A DNA stretch of 64,000 nucleotides from Cycas panzhihuaensis (taxonomy: Eukaryota > Cycadophyta), in contig CM041465.1 in the NCBI GenBank assembly GCA_023213395.1, positions 157,115,741-157,179,740 of the forward strand, read 5' to 3'. Each line of letters opens with the position of its first letter. The first letter of the stretch is position 1. The notes under the pieces are model-generated. The model was not told the origin of the DNA. It did not search any database and saw only the letters and a list, made by a program, of their open reading frames with translations. Below are positions 48,300 to 58,765 of this stretch, one piece after another. The position numbers and the translations under genes are program-made.

Positions 48300-48536
48300 A
48301 TAGTTAGTTGAAAGATCTTTTGTAATAAGAAGAAGCTTATATGAGTCATTTGATGAGCTAGTATGAGCCACTGACAAAGCTAAATAGAGTTAATATAGGA
48401 GCTAATTATAAGGTGATTTTGATGAGCCTAAAATCTGAATATACCAAAGTTTTACAAGTGATATATGACTAAGATCTAGGGGCTAAATAAAGATGAATGA
48501 ATAATAATGGATCCACATGAAGTCACATGAATTACA

Positions 48537-48549
48537 ATAAATTGATGGT
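48537..48549. repeat. Target-site duplication of LINE copy 1, left
   Basis: ATAAATTGATGGT, repeated exactly at 50281-50293. The last T may belong to the oligo(T) run. Confidence 0.88.
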
Positions 48550-48689
48550 TTTTTTTTTTTTTGATAAGGTAAAATTAAATTTGAAGGGGTTTTAACTAGG
48601 TCCCCAAACCTTTTACATCACATCATATAGTACATATCAGTTTGACCATGACAAGCCCATGGTCTAGCCCAGAATAAGAGAGAAACCTC

Positions 48690-49180
48690 TCAAACTAATC
48701 TATCTGTCGCTCCAGAATAAGCATCTTTCCTTACCAGTCTTAGTAACTCTACCGGGAATTCCTCCTTCCAAACCATAGCTCTCTTATTTGCCACTGCCCA
48801 ATTTGCCAACCAATCCGCTGCCGTATTCCCTTCCCTGTAAATGTGTTGAATCTGGACTCCATTGTTTGTCTCCAGATCCTCTTGCACATCTTTGACTATG
48901 TCTACATTGTACCAACCTGGATCCGCTTCCCCCCTTAAATAGCTTATCACATACAGGGAGTCCCCTTCGATGACTACCTTCTGGGGGTCTTCCTCGCCTA
49001 AAAGAGCTACCGCCCTCTGCATAGCCCACATTTCTGCTCTTTCATTCGTTTGAATCCCAAGGTAATCCGCAAAGGCCCATCTTAACTTCCCCAGGTGGTC
49101 CCTGCATAGGCCGCCCCCCCTGCCTCTCCAAGGTTGCCTTTAGCTGCACCATCAAAGTTTAATTTGACCCAAGAGAGGTC
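48690..49180 (-). pseudogene. LINE copy 1 RNase H
   Basis: Right to left: NFDGAAKGN (49150-49180), then after a frameshift MWAMQRAVALLG, VIEGDSLYVISYLRGEADPG, IQHIYREGNTAADWLANWA. All RNase H acidic residues are kept. The frameshift is in a C run: 7 C here (49114-49120) against 8 in the sister copy at 53.7 kb, where the frame is open. Confidence 0.9.
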
Positions 49181-50277
49181 CAGGGGTGACCACTTCGTTT
49201 CTGGCCTCCTCGCTCTACCCCGAATCAGAAGGCTCACCCCCCAATTCTCCAGAATACCTTCTTCCTCCTTTGCCAAGTAATCCTCCTTGGGGGGAGACAA
49301 CATTTCAGTGATGCCCTTCTTGATTTCCTCACTTGAGACCGCCTTATCTTTTTCCTTTCCCTTAAATATTCTCCTGTTACGTTCTTTCCAAATGATCCAG
49401 GACCCGACCGGCAGGATCATCCTCCAGATTCTAGATAATGTTTTACTCTTAAATGGAGAGACCCAGGCGTTCCATTGTTCTCTCAGAGTTCTAGAGGAAA
49501 CCCACCCCAATCCCATCCTACCCCATATGACGTTCCAAACGCCAATGGAGTAAGGGCAATGAATACAAAGATGATCCAACGTCTCTACATCCTTTTTACA
49601 AAGCACACACCTATTAACCACCTGTATGCCCCTCCTCATGAGATTGTCTAAAGTGAGGATTTTATTCTGCAGACACAGCCACTAGAAAGCTGCGATCTTC
49701 GAAAGGATCCCCATCCTCCAAACTCCAGCCAACAAATCATTCCTGGTCCAGCCTTCCCTTGTAACCAACAAGTTATACCCATCTTTGACCATATAAGAAC
49801 CCCTTGGCGATTTGGGCTAAATCAGTATATCATTAGAGGGCCTCTTCGGAATATACTGGTTGTCCAAGACCCTCTTCACCCTCTGGACCTCCTCTTCGAA
49901 ACTGTGCAACTCCTCAAATGATCTCCATTTCCTATCCTTTTGCTACCCAGTCCAATAATGCTTGACTAAGTTCCCATAGTGGGTCTCACAGACCCTCTTC
50001 ATAGCCCCAATATTTGGCAGATCCTCTAGTTTAGAGGGGCCACTCCATTTAAATACTACCTTGCGGAGTAGATGGCTTTCCAAATTGGTGACCCCTTGGA
50101 ACATGGGGCCTCCCCCACCAAGAAATGATCACCTCTAAGGTATTTTCTCGTCAAGATACTCCCCCACACCAAATCGGCTTCCTTAGTGAGTCTCCATCCT
50201 GTCTTAGCCAGGAGCGTGGAATTGAAGAGGCCCAGTCTTCTAACATTGAGCCCTCCCGCCCATCTGGGTTTACACAC
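49181..50277 (-). pseudogene. LINE copy 1 RT end and zinc-binding region
   Basis: 50056-50277 reads CKPRWAGGLNVRRLGLFN, LLAKTGWRL, LTRKYLRGDHFL, which is the segment after the LINE RT core. 49082-49639 reads VVNRCVLCKKDVETLDHLC, HCPYSIGVWNVIWG (zf-RVT), WIIWKERNRRIF and on to the RNase H start. Frames change between about 49640 and 50056. It corresponds to ORF2 of the full-length LINE at 5660-6900. Confidence 0.9.
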
Positions 50278-50280
50278 TTT

Positions 50281-50293
50281 ATAAATTGATGGT
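50281..50293. repeat. Target-site duplication of LINE copy 1, right
   Basis: Identical to 48537-48549. Confidence 0.88.
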
Positions 50294-51778
50294 ATGTTAT
50301 TTAAATCTATATAGATAATTATTTATACATATAGGCCTACATACTCAAGACATATAGGTGTTTAAAACAAGTCCACCATTAATATTTTATTCATTAGTGA
50401 AGGCTTTTATGAGTGTCTTACTAAGGATTCATAGTAACTAATGAACCATTCTAAAGGCTTTTACAAGTGTCTCAAATAGAGATTTATTACCAAAATAAGG
50501 ATGATATGGCATCAATGAAACACCAAACAAGTAGCAGGCTTGTATAATATGATGAGCAATAAATAGAGATAAGCACCAAGTATGAAGAATAATATGTTTT
50601 AATAAATTATATGATAAGTATGTGATACATATTTAATTATTATAATAATGAAATGAGATAAGCTTATAAAGAGCAACCGATATTTATGAATGAGGGCATG
50701 CAAATATTTATGAACTACAGATGAGAAATTGATGCATGTTGAAAATACTCAGCTAAAAATAGAGTTTGCATCCATGGTAACTAGGAAGAGAGATGCCCAC
50801 CTATTTTACATTAAAATTTAGCTATATATACAGAGGCATATACTAGTGTAAAGATTAAGCCAGGAATAAAATAAAGTTGCATGTATTTATATCAAAGGAA
50901 GATAAATCTAAGTTACCATATATGAGAAGAAATAGATGCCCACAATAGAAAACACCCTGTGACACTTTATGTGATATGCCAAGTTATGGAGTACTTGCCT
51001 CTTATATGATCCCTTAGTAACTAAATAAGATTAAAACCTTATCAATTATTTTATGCAAGTTTATATGAGTTGAGTCATTAGAGAATCCATATACAATAGA
51101 AGGAGATTTGTACCATGTGTAAAGATCTATATAAAGTAACTAACAATAGTAATAATAGAAGGCACTTGGTGTTATGTGGTAAAATTGATAGCTAGTCTAC
51201 TCATATAATATAGAAGAAAGTAGAGTTATCCTCTAAACAGTTAGAGAAGGTAATTACTACCAAATAAAAGGAGATAACACTATAGTCATATAACTAATAG
51301 CTTGGTAACATGTAACATAGATAGATTTAACAGTCTAATCAACTGCCCATAGCTATATGACTAGCCAAAAGAATATGTAATTTTTTAGCCATACCTACAT
51401 CATGCCTATAGCCATAAATCAGTGATAATAATTGAAAAATACATAGAATTTTTATGCCCAAAGTTTTTTTTTAATAAATATTTTTTTAAAATATAAAAAA
51501 AATTATAGCCAAAATAAAAAATTAAATTATTTTTAGTAAATTTTAAAATATGGTCATTCACCCCTTAATTAGTCAGTAGGAGGTCACATAGGTAAGCCAT
51601 AGAATTAGGGCCTAAACATATATAAGGAATGGATCTCAAATTTGAATAAAGCAAATTATCTTTTTTATGTTTGTAAAATTTATATATTAAATTGGATTAA
51701 TTTTTTAAGTCTACCTACCATTTTCTAAAGGATCACATATTTTTCATGATAGATTAGTACTATTTTGACCATAACTTC
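50294..51778. other. AT-rich interior of element H
   Basis: No coding recognised. Two similar blocks (AAGGCTTTTATGAGTGTCT near 50411 and AAGGCTTTTACAAGTGTCT near 50454) form a short diverged duplication. Confidence 0.45.
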
Positions 51779-51783
51779 TCATT

Positions 51784-52190
51784 TGTTGGGGTTAATAGTC
51801 ATCATCCCACTCCTACCTTCCAACCAGGAGTACACACCTCATCTTCATCAATTTACACATGTGGGTGCTCACATGTGTAGGTAAGTATAAGGTAAGTTTA
51901 GTTAATTTGAGTTAAGTTTATTTTGAGTTAAGTTTACATTATTTTATTGTTGTTTAAATTTTAGGGGTTGAGGTATTTCCCTCCTCCCCCAAACTATATA
52001 ATTTAACAGGTGTGCAACCCTGGTATCTTTAGACACTGCCTCCATTGTGAACATTTGTATTACTCTCTTCACAAACATGGATTGAATATACAAGTTTTAT
52101 GTGCTTATGTTACTATGCAACAATGATGTATTAATGTATTAATGATTTGTCTATGTTCTACCCTATTCTCCATGATTTTTATTTCCTTCA
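51784..52190 (+). repeat. 5' LTR of element A
   Basis: TGTTGGGGTTAATAGTC to ATTTCCTTCA. It contains an 11-base extra copy of GTATAAGGTAA relative to the 3' LTR and a pair of GAGTTAAGTTTA/GAGTTAAGTTTAC units. Confidence 0.88.
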
Positions 52191-52192
52191 TC

Positions 52193-52204
52193 CGGTATCA
52201 GAGC
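52193..52204 (+). promoter_or_regulatory. Primer-binding site of element A
   Basis: CGGTATCAGAGC, one transition from the usual site, two bases after the LTR. Confidence 0.85.
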
Positions 52205-52544
52205 TAGGTTTATGATCCATTGTTGAAGTTTTTTGAAAAAGTAAGAAGATTTATTAGTATTTGAGGTAAATTTACTTACAAGCAAGCAAATATTGGTTAC
52301 ATTTATTTTCTACAAGTTTTTTCAGCAGTTTCTTATATTTTTTTATCAGAGATTTGATTATTCTTGAAAATATACTTATGATATAACAAATATATTCAGA
52401 TTTTCTTCAGATTTATGTAGGTGCATAGTTGAAAAACAACAAACATCAAGTTTTATCACTCTACAAGAGGTTTTATCAACAGGTTTTATATATTTTTATT
52501 ATATATTTGACATTTTTCAAGCATATTTCATCTTTTTATCCAAT

Positions 52545-53010
52545 ATTTTTTTAGATCTGTGCAGGATTTCAACCACAAGCAATATTTATTCAAAGTTCTC
52601 TTCAGATCTGCTATATATTTTTTAAATTTACATATTTTATTATATATTTTATCATTTTTTGACATATTCTTGTCTATGTATCTTATATTTTTCAGATCTA
52701 TGCAGGAGTTTAATTGCAGGCAATATTTACTCATAGTTTTCTTTAGATCTGCTATATATCCTTCAAATCTACTTATTTTATCAAATATTTGACAGTTTTT
52801 GGATTTATTTTATTCATATCTACAATATTTACTAAAGTTGCTTTCAGATTTGCTATATGTTTTTTTAAATCTACTTATTTTATTAATTATTTCACTATTT
52901 TCTGGTTTATTTATTTCAGATCTGTAATATTTTATTTAGATCTACAATATTGGCTACAAATCTGCAATATTTATTAAAGTTTTCTTTCAGATCTATATAT
53001 TTTTTCATAT
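52545..53010 (+). repeat. Diverged tandem repeat with CAGATCTG words
   Basis: Three to four units of about 100 to 140 bases. Each starts near (T)CAGATCTRTGCAGG or ATCTACAATATT, continues CAATATTTA.T.A.AGTT, CTTTCAGATCTGCTATAT and TTTTAAATCTACTTATTTTAT. Unit starts are near 52551, 52691, 52815 and 52914. Non-coding. Confidence 0.72.
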
Positions 53011-53161
53011 ATTTGACCATTTTTTTCTCAAGTTCTTCTTTCAAATCTGTAAATTTTAGGGCATATTCAGCTTTCTAGAGAAGCATATATAGTAGATCTG
53101 TCTACTGGAAGAATACATTTGAAAGTTTAAAGAAGATCTTGTCATCAAAAGTTCATTTTCT

Positions 53162-53178
53162 ACAAATCAACCATAGTT
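53162..53178. repeat. Target-site duplication of LINE copy 2, left
   Basis: ACAAATCAACCATAGTT, repeated exactly at 54411-54427. Confidence 0.93.
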
Positions 53179-54410
53179 TTTTTTTTTTTGATAAGGTAGA
53201 ATTAAATTGAAGGGGTTTTGACTAGGTCCCCAAACCTTTTACATCACCTCGTATAGTACAAATCAGTTTGACCATGACAAGCCCATGGTCTAGCCCAAAA
53301 TAAGAGAGAGACCTCTCAAGCTACTCTATCTGTCTCTCTAGAGTAAGCATCTTTCCTTACCAGTCTCAGTAACTCTACCGGGAATTCCTCCTTCCAAACC
53401 ATAGCTCTCCTATTTGCCATCGCCTTGATTCAACCAATCATTGCATTCCCTTCCCTGTAAATGTGTTAAATCTGAACTCCACTGTTTCTCTCCAATTCCT
53501 CTTGCACATCTCTGACCATATCTACATTGTACCATCCTGGATCCGCTTCCCCCCTTAAACAACTTATCACATACAATGAGTCCCCTTCTATGACTACCTT
53601 CTGGGGTCCTTCCTCGCCTAAAAGAGCTACCGCCTTCTGCATAGCCCACATCTCTGCTCTTTGATTCGTTTGAATCCCAAGATAATCCGCAAAAGCCCAT
53701 CTAAGCTTCCCCAGGTGGTCCCTGCATAGGCCTCCCCCCCCTGCCTCACCAGGGTTGCCTTTAGCTGCACCATCAAAGTTTAATTTGACCCAAGAGAGGT
53801 CCGGGGGAGACCACTTTGTTTCCGGCCTCCTCGTTCTGCCCCGAATCGGAGGACCCACCCCCCAATTCTCCAGAATACCTCCTTCCTCCTTTGCCAAGTT
53901 ATCCTCCTTGGGTGGAGGCAATGACTCAGTGATGCCCTTCCTGATTTCCTCTGCCAGGGCCGCCCTATCTTTTTCTTTTCCTTCAAATATTCTTCTGTTA
54001 CGTTCTTTCCAGATGACCCAAGACCCGACCGACAAGATCATGCTCTAGAGTTTTGATAGAGTTTTACTCTTAAATGGAGAGACCCAGGCATTCCATTGTT
54101 CTCTCAAAGTTCTAGAGGAGACCCACACCAATCCCATTCTACCCCATAAGACGTTCCAAACGCCTATGGAGTAAGGGCAATGAATACAAAGGTGATCCAA
54201 CGACTCTACGTCCTCTTTACAAAGCACACACTTATTAACCACCTATATGCCTCTCCTCATGAGATTGTCCAGAGTGAGGATTTTATTCTGTAGACACAGC
54301 CACCAAAAAGCTACGATCTTCGGGGGGATCCCCAGTCTCCAGACACCAGCCAACACATCATTCCTGGTCCAGCCTTCCCTTGTAACCATCAAGTTATACC
54401 CATCTTTGAC
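53179..54410 (-). mobile_element. 5'-truncated LINE copy 2, minus strand
   Basis: A 1.23-kb insertion in element A with a perfect 17-bp target duplication, oligo(T) at its left end. It is the same family as copy 1 (48550-50280), aligned to that copy's first 1.24 kb with few differences, but cut about 490 bases earlier. It is GC- and CpG-richer than its surroundings. Confidence 0.94.
53410..54242 (-). pseudogene. LINE copy 2 zinc-binding region and RNase H
   Basis: Right to left: VVNKCVLCKEDVESLDHLC, HCPYSIGVWNVLWG, then (53466-54041) WVIWKERNRRIFEGK, WVKLNFDGAAKGNPGEAGGG, RAEMWAMQKAVALLG, VIEGDSLYVISCLRGEADPG. The last frame is open for 191 codons, with a TAA where copy 1 has the codon for Gln (QHI), and the following part (REGN) reads on in the same frame. 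The 8-C run near 53734-53741 is intact, unlike copy 1. Confidence 0.9.
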
Positions 54411-54427
54411 ACAAATCAACCATAGTT
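54411..54427. repeat. Target-site duplication of LINE copy 2, right
   Basis: Identical to 53162-53178. Confidence 0.93.
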
Positions 54428-54762
54428 GTTTACCAGGTTCTTCTTATTTATTTTTAGATTTAAATATATATATTATCCTTGGTTCTTTGATATATCTTCT
54501 CCTGTACACTTGAAAGTTTTTTAGATATAATAGATATTTTTTAATATATTTTTTTTGTCAATATATTTAGATCTGCTCTCTCAAAACTTAAAACTTTGTA
54601 GTATTAGAAGCTTGAATCTCTGGATTAATCAAATGAATAACTGAGTCATTCTTAAAGTATTGACTTCTTCAATAGTAGAAATATTATTTACACCTATTTT
54701 TCAAGGTCTACATGATACAGTTTGTTTGAAACTACAGAATTAGAAGCAAAATCATGATGCTT
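54428..54762 (+). other. Leader of element A between LINE copy 2 and the captured part
   Basis: T-rich, still with CAGATCTG-like and TTTTTAGAT words like the tandem repeat at 52.5-53.0 kb. No coding. Confidence 0.5.
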
Positions 54763-55101
54763 TCAATATTTTTTTTCTAGAAGCTTATTGTCTTTATTTA
54801 CATCTTGAACTTTTTTTTTATAAAGCCTCCTCAGTGTACTTACACTTGGAACAAACTTCTTAGTAAGACACCTAGCTTGATCAGTCATTGCTATGGTAGC
54901 AGCACCTCTAAGTATTTCCTTACAATCAAATTCATTGGATCTTAGACTACCATTCTTCTCTAAATCATTTTTTAGCAGTCTATAAACATCATCTATTTTT
55001 TTCCTACTAAAACATAGGCTATCAATGAGTAAGCCATAAGTGATTTCATTAGGCATAAATCCCACTTCTTTCATTTTAGAAAATAGGTAAACAAGCATCA
55101 T
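54763..55101 (-). pseudogene. Pentatricopeptide-repeat gene fragment, antisense in A
   Basis: The minus strand is open for 112 codons. LFSKMKEVGFMPNEITYG followed by LLIDSLC is a typical PPR repeat (second helix, then P-N-x-x-T-Y-x-x-L-I-D). The following text (VYRLLKNDLEKNG, KKFVPSVSTLRRLYKKK) fits the C-terminal end of such a protein and closes with a stop. PPR proteins bind organelle RNA. It is a fragment in the opposite orientation to element A and has no start region. Confidence 0.75.
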
Positions 55102-55530
55102 CGTCCAAAGGCAAAATCAAAGGCGTATCTCTCCCCCATTGGAAATCTCATTACTGACCACAGAAAAAAGTGAAATAACTACCTTAATCATGTTACTGAT
55201 AGCTTTGGCTTGTAGTAAACCTTGACCATTTTTACCTTGCCCAATCAGGATGCTCAACATCTATCAAATTGGCATTAGCTGCCAACATACAATAATAAAT
55301 GCAACTTCTGCTTAGATAGGTCTTGTATTTGGAAAGGACACATATTTGTCACGCACATCAAAAACAGTAAAACAACCCTGAATTTGAAACCTTTAACAGT
55401 AAAGGTGAAGCTTAATAACCCTCAAAAGACCTTATTCTTCATTCCCTATTTGCACCAAAGTTAACAGAAAAAACATTGCTACTATCTTTGGCTATAGGTA
55501 GGGACCAAACAAATAATGAATCGATCCTAC
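55102..55530 (-). other. Unassigned segment between the two gene fragments
   Basis: Less AT-rich than the element. No frame is open for long. It may be intron or a further piece of the captured genes; I cannot name it. Confidence 0.35.
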
Positions 55531-55899
55531 CTATGAATAATAATATAGAAAACCAGAGGTTTCTGAATAATATTTAAATTGGTCCCCACCAAATTCAAAT
55601 GGACAGGACAAGCCTCGCGATCGATCTTGTTTCTTTCCAGTGCCTTTTTCCACAGCAGTAACTAACAAGATACCATTTGCATCAATATCTAGTATATGGG
55701 ATACTGGTGGGTTCCTCTTATTCATCAACCTTGGGATAGTGTCTAATTTTATTACTATAGTCTCTAGGTTTATTTCTGACGTTCTCTGGTCCTTTGCAAT
55801 TTTGCCCTTCTGTTTCGCCTTTGCACTGCATTTCTTAGCATCAGAGCTCATTCCACCTCTTGATAAATATGGCTCAACATCTCCACGCACAGAGTCCAT
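55531..55899 (-). pseudogene. Hsp70 gene fragment, antisense in A
   Basis: The minus strand is open for 122 codons and contains DIDANGILLVTAVEKGTGKK, the substrate-binding-domain strand segment of Hsp70 proteins (usual text: D-I-D-A-N-G-I-L-x-V-x-A-x-x-K-G-T-G-K-K-Q). The KGTGKKQD ending is typical of bacterial-type, plastid Hsp70. Before it, NKRNPPVSHIL stands where PRGVPQIEV-like text is usual, so it is altered. The N-terminal 50 residues and the last 30 are not Hsp70-like. Only about 35 residues support the call. Confidence 0.7.
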
Positions 55900-57330
55900 G
55901 TGTCAGGCAGCATCTATGCAGGTGGCTTTTTGTAGGCCGCGGTGACGGATGGTGGCAGTGAGGCGTGGTGGCCCATTTCTTAAAAAAATTTAAACTTTTA
56001 TTTTTTATATGTATTTTTTATATATAAAGTTCAAAACAATTTACATTTTATTACATAAAATATTAATTCCATGTTTAAAACCCTAGCACCCCTCAGATCT
56101 TCAGCCCTCAGTCACCTATAGCCTTCACATGACCTTAACTTATCATTAAAGGGGCCAACAAAAGTTTATAAACTTTTTTCTTTTTTTTTTTTTTTTTTTT
56201 TTCATTCTACATAGAGTAATTGGTAAATTTTTGCCATAACTTCTCACTAGGTCATTAGTTTCTAACGAAACTAGTCCCATTACATCTGAAATTTTTTGAA
56301 GTGTAATTTTAACTAGTCACGTGACCAATTTGGAGTTGATTTGACCCACTTTCAATTAGTTTAAAGTTAATCAACAATTTTTTTAGCCTTTTTTAAATCT
56401 TTCTACAAAATCACTTTTTTAACATATTATATCTTATCACTAGGAGATCATTTTCTACCCAGATCTATTCCATAGTCATCTATTATCAATAAAATTTATT
56501 ACCATTTATTTATTTCATTTTTTAAGACTTATTTTAATCATTATTTTAATCGTTGAAAGTGACATTTTAGTGTTTTTTAGCATTTTTTAAAATTTTTACC
56601 ATAAAAGTACTTGTAGTTAATTTTACTATAACTTTTCTATTTTATATCATAATTTAATTTTGTTAGTTTTGTTAGGAAGCTGACTCACTCCTCTTCGAAT
56701 TAAAACTATTTTTTATAAGTTTTAAAGTGTTTTTACAAATTTTCAAATCCATCAAAATTGAAGTACTTAATTGCCTCTAATCTGCCATTATTATACACTT
56801 TTTATATATTATTTCTCAAAATTTTTCAGCTGAAAATATATTAAGTAGCTTTATAAACTATAATTAATCTTTTTATAGTATTCTATAAGTATTCTATTAG
56901 CATTTTTATAACATTTTGAGCCCTAGGCTCCTGTTAGGCCTCAAAAAGAGGTCTGTACCTTTAGTTTATCAAAACTTGATTGGTAGGAACCCGTTTTCAA
57001 AATGGTCAATTCCATTGAATAGGCATTTCATTAATCTTCATACTCGTAAAGTTTGATATTATTCTAACATCGTTTAGTACAGCTTTAAAGCTGCTAAACT
57101 TAAGTATTTAAGATACACTAACATTACCTTATTCTAATATTTTATTTTTCATTTTCAAAGTTTATTTCAGATTTGCATATTTAAGAGGATATTTGTTACA
57201 CTTCAAATTTACTTATATATTCAAATTCTATGTGAAATTATATCTTATAAGTTTGTCATATTTGCTAATTTATTAAGTTTTTGACTTAGTAAAAGCATAT
57301 CATTTTATGTACTAAAGTTTTTTTTATAAA
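55900..57330 (+). other. Non-coding leader of element A up to gag
   Basis: Starts with a GC-rich patch (GGCCGCGGTGACGG at about 55936), then an AT-rich stretch and a C-rich patch (ACCCTAGCACCCCTCA, about 56082-56097), then a T run at 56179-56202 and a long T-rich stretch with no open frame. Confidence 0.5.
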
Positions 57331-57960
57331 ATGGCAAACAATCTTGATCAAGTATAATTTCCCATTTTTGATGGCCATAATTTTTCACTATGGCATAAGA
57401 CTATGAAAATTTATTTTATTGTGCATGATCTTTAGACTTACTTACAAGATGATTATGATGTTAGTATTAAGGAAAATATTAAAAAAGACAATGAAGTATT
57501 AACTTTAATATTTTGCACTATAAATGATGATGTCTTTTCTAAAGTTTGTGAATTAACAACTTCTAAATCTATATGGGATGTCTTGATTTCTACTTATAAG
57601 GGAGATACCCTCAATGTATTTGATGTTGATTTTGTTGAGCATGTGAGACAGGTACTAAAATAGGTAGATCGTAGTGATAAAATTAAGGAAGATTCAGATC
57701 AAATGCACGATTAACTTGTTGCACAAGAACTTGATCCTCATTTAAAGGGAAGAATAAATTTTATGATATGATAGAGGAGAGTTATGATGATTTGATAATT
57801 GTTCACAATACAAAGTTTTTAAAAGACAAAGTTCAAGTTCAAAGTTTTCTTAAAGCTTTAGTTGACAAAATCAAAGTTACAGCTACACCTCCACATTTCA
57901 ATCAAGCCTCATCTACTTACAGATTTTTTACACCACTTCATGATTGAAGGACACATGTTG
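57331..57960 (+). pseudogene. Element A gag
   Basis: From ATG 57331: MANNLDQV, FPIFDGHNFSLWHKTMKIYF (usual F-x-G-x-N-Y-x-x-W of copia Gag), CTINDDVFSKVCELTTSKSI, WDVLISTYKGD and VEHVRQVLK. The frame is kept for about 127 codons with TAA, TAG stops, then shifts. No zinc knuckle is seen, and no pol follows. It would supply capsid only. Confidence 0.75.
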
Positions 57961-58070
57961 CTAGAAGGTTGAAGCAAGTTAATAAAGATCAAGTTAAGAT
58001 ACAGAATTTTAAAGTTTTATTCAAGTATAAATTCCATAAGTTTAAAGAGAAAACATTGTTTATGATGACC

Positions 58071-58084
58071 ATTAAGGGGGAGAA
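58071..58084 (+). promoter_or_regulatory. Polypurine tract of element A
   Basis: ATTAAGGGGGAGAA directly before the 3' LTR. Confidence 0.85.
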
Positions 58085-58478
58085 TATTCAGGTTAATAGT
58101 CATCACCCCACTTCCACGTTCTAACCAGGAGTGTACACGTCATCTTCATCAATTTATACATGTGGTTGCTCACATATGTAGGTAAGTTTAGTTAATTTAA
58201 GTTAAGTTTATTTTGAGTTAAGTTTACATTATTTTATTGTTATTTGAATTTTAGGGGTTGAGGAGTTTTCCTCCTCCCCCAAACTATATAATTTGAGGGG
58301 TGTGTAACCCTTATGTCTTTAGACACTGCCTCCATTGTGGACATTTGTATTACTCTCTTCATAAATATGCATTGAATATACAAGTTTTATGTGTTTATGC
58401 TACTATGCAACAATGAAGTATTGATATATTAATGATTTATCTATGTTCTGCCATGTTCTCCATGATTTTTATTTCCTT
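58085..58478 (+). repeat. 3' LTR of element A
   Basis: Starts TATTCAGGTTAATAGTC, three changes from the 5' LTR start, and ends ATTTCCTT; the expected CA is missing and the next base already belongs to LTR B. Confidence 0.87.
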
Positions 58479-58752
58479 GGGTGTTATACTCAATTCCATT
58501 AGCCCTATGTAAACTCTCTCTATCTTTTGTATTTTATATTAGAGTTGTGGGCCACATTGATATGTGTACCACCTCTAAATAGTCCAATAGGGTTCTCTCA
58601 CTAGTGTTGAGCTTGTACTATAAGTATGTACTATTCTTTATTCATAATTGAGTTTTGGCCAATTCTCCAACTCAGTGTCTATTTTGTACATGCTTCATCT
58701 GTTTTGCTCACCATTAGGGTTTGATATGATTGTTACATTCCTAATTCTAACA
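58477..58752 (+). repeat. 5' LTR of element B
   Basis: TTGGGTGTTATACTC to CTAATTCTAACA; pairs with 61602-61879, lacking the initial TG. Confidence 0.9.
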
Positions 58753-58765
58753 TGGTATCAGAGCC
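58753..58765 (+). promoter_or_regulatory. Primer-binding site of element B
   Basis: TGGTATCAGAGCC, perfect, with no spacer to the LTR. Confidence 0.92.

Larger units (their letters stand above)
48550..50280 (-). mobile_element. 5'-truncated LINE copy 1, minus strand
   Basis: A 1.73-kb insertion bounded by a 13-bp target duplication, starting with an oligo(T) run (the poly(A) tail of a minus-strand LINE). It contains a 3' UTR (to about 48690), RNase H, the zinc-binding region and the end of RT. GC and CpG content are clearly higher than around it, and the open frames are long. It is a young insertion relative to the LINE at 1133-7452, cut at its 5' end as usual for LINEs. Confidence 0.93.
51784..58478 (+). 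mobile_element. LTR element A: gag-only, with antisense host-gene fragments
   Basis: Two LTRs of about 400 bp (51784-52190 and 58085-58478), an initiator-Met-type primer site, a purine tract and a single copia-like gag next to the 3' LTR. No protease, integrase or RT is present in the 5.9-kb interior, even after removal of the LINE insertion. TCATT precedes it (51779-51783). LTRs differ by roughly a tenth by eye. The structure resembles large retrotransposon derivatives with only gag (TR-GAG or LARD type), which need another element's enzymes to move. Confidence 0.85.

Noticed and set aside
49287-49553. Plus-strand frames opposite the LINE copies (also 53755-54048, 54247-54513)
   Set aside because: They are antisense to clear LINE ORF2 domains.
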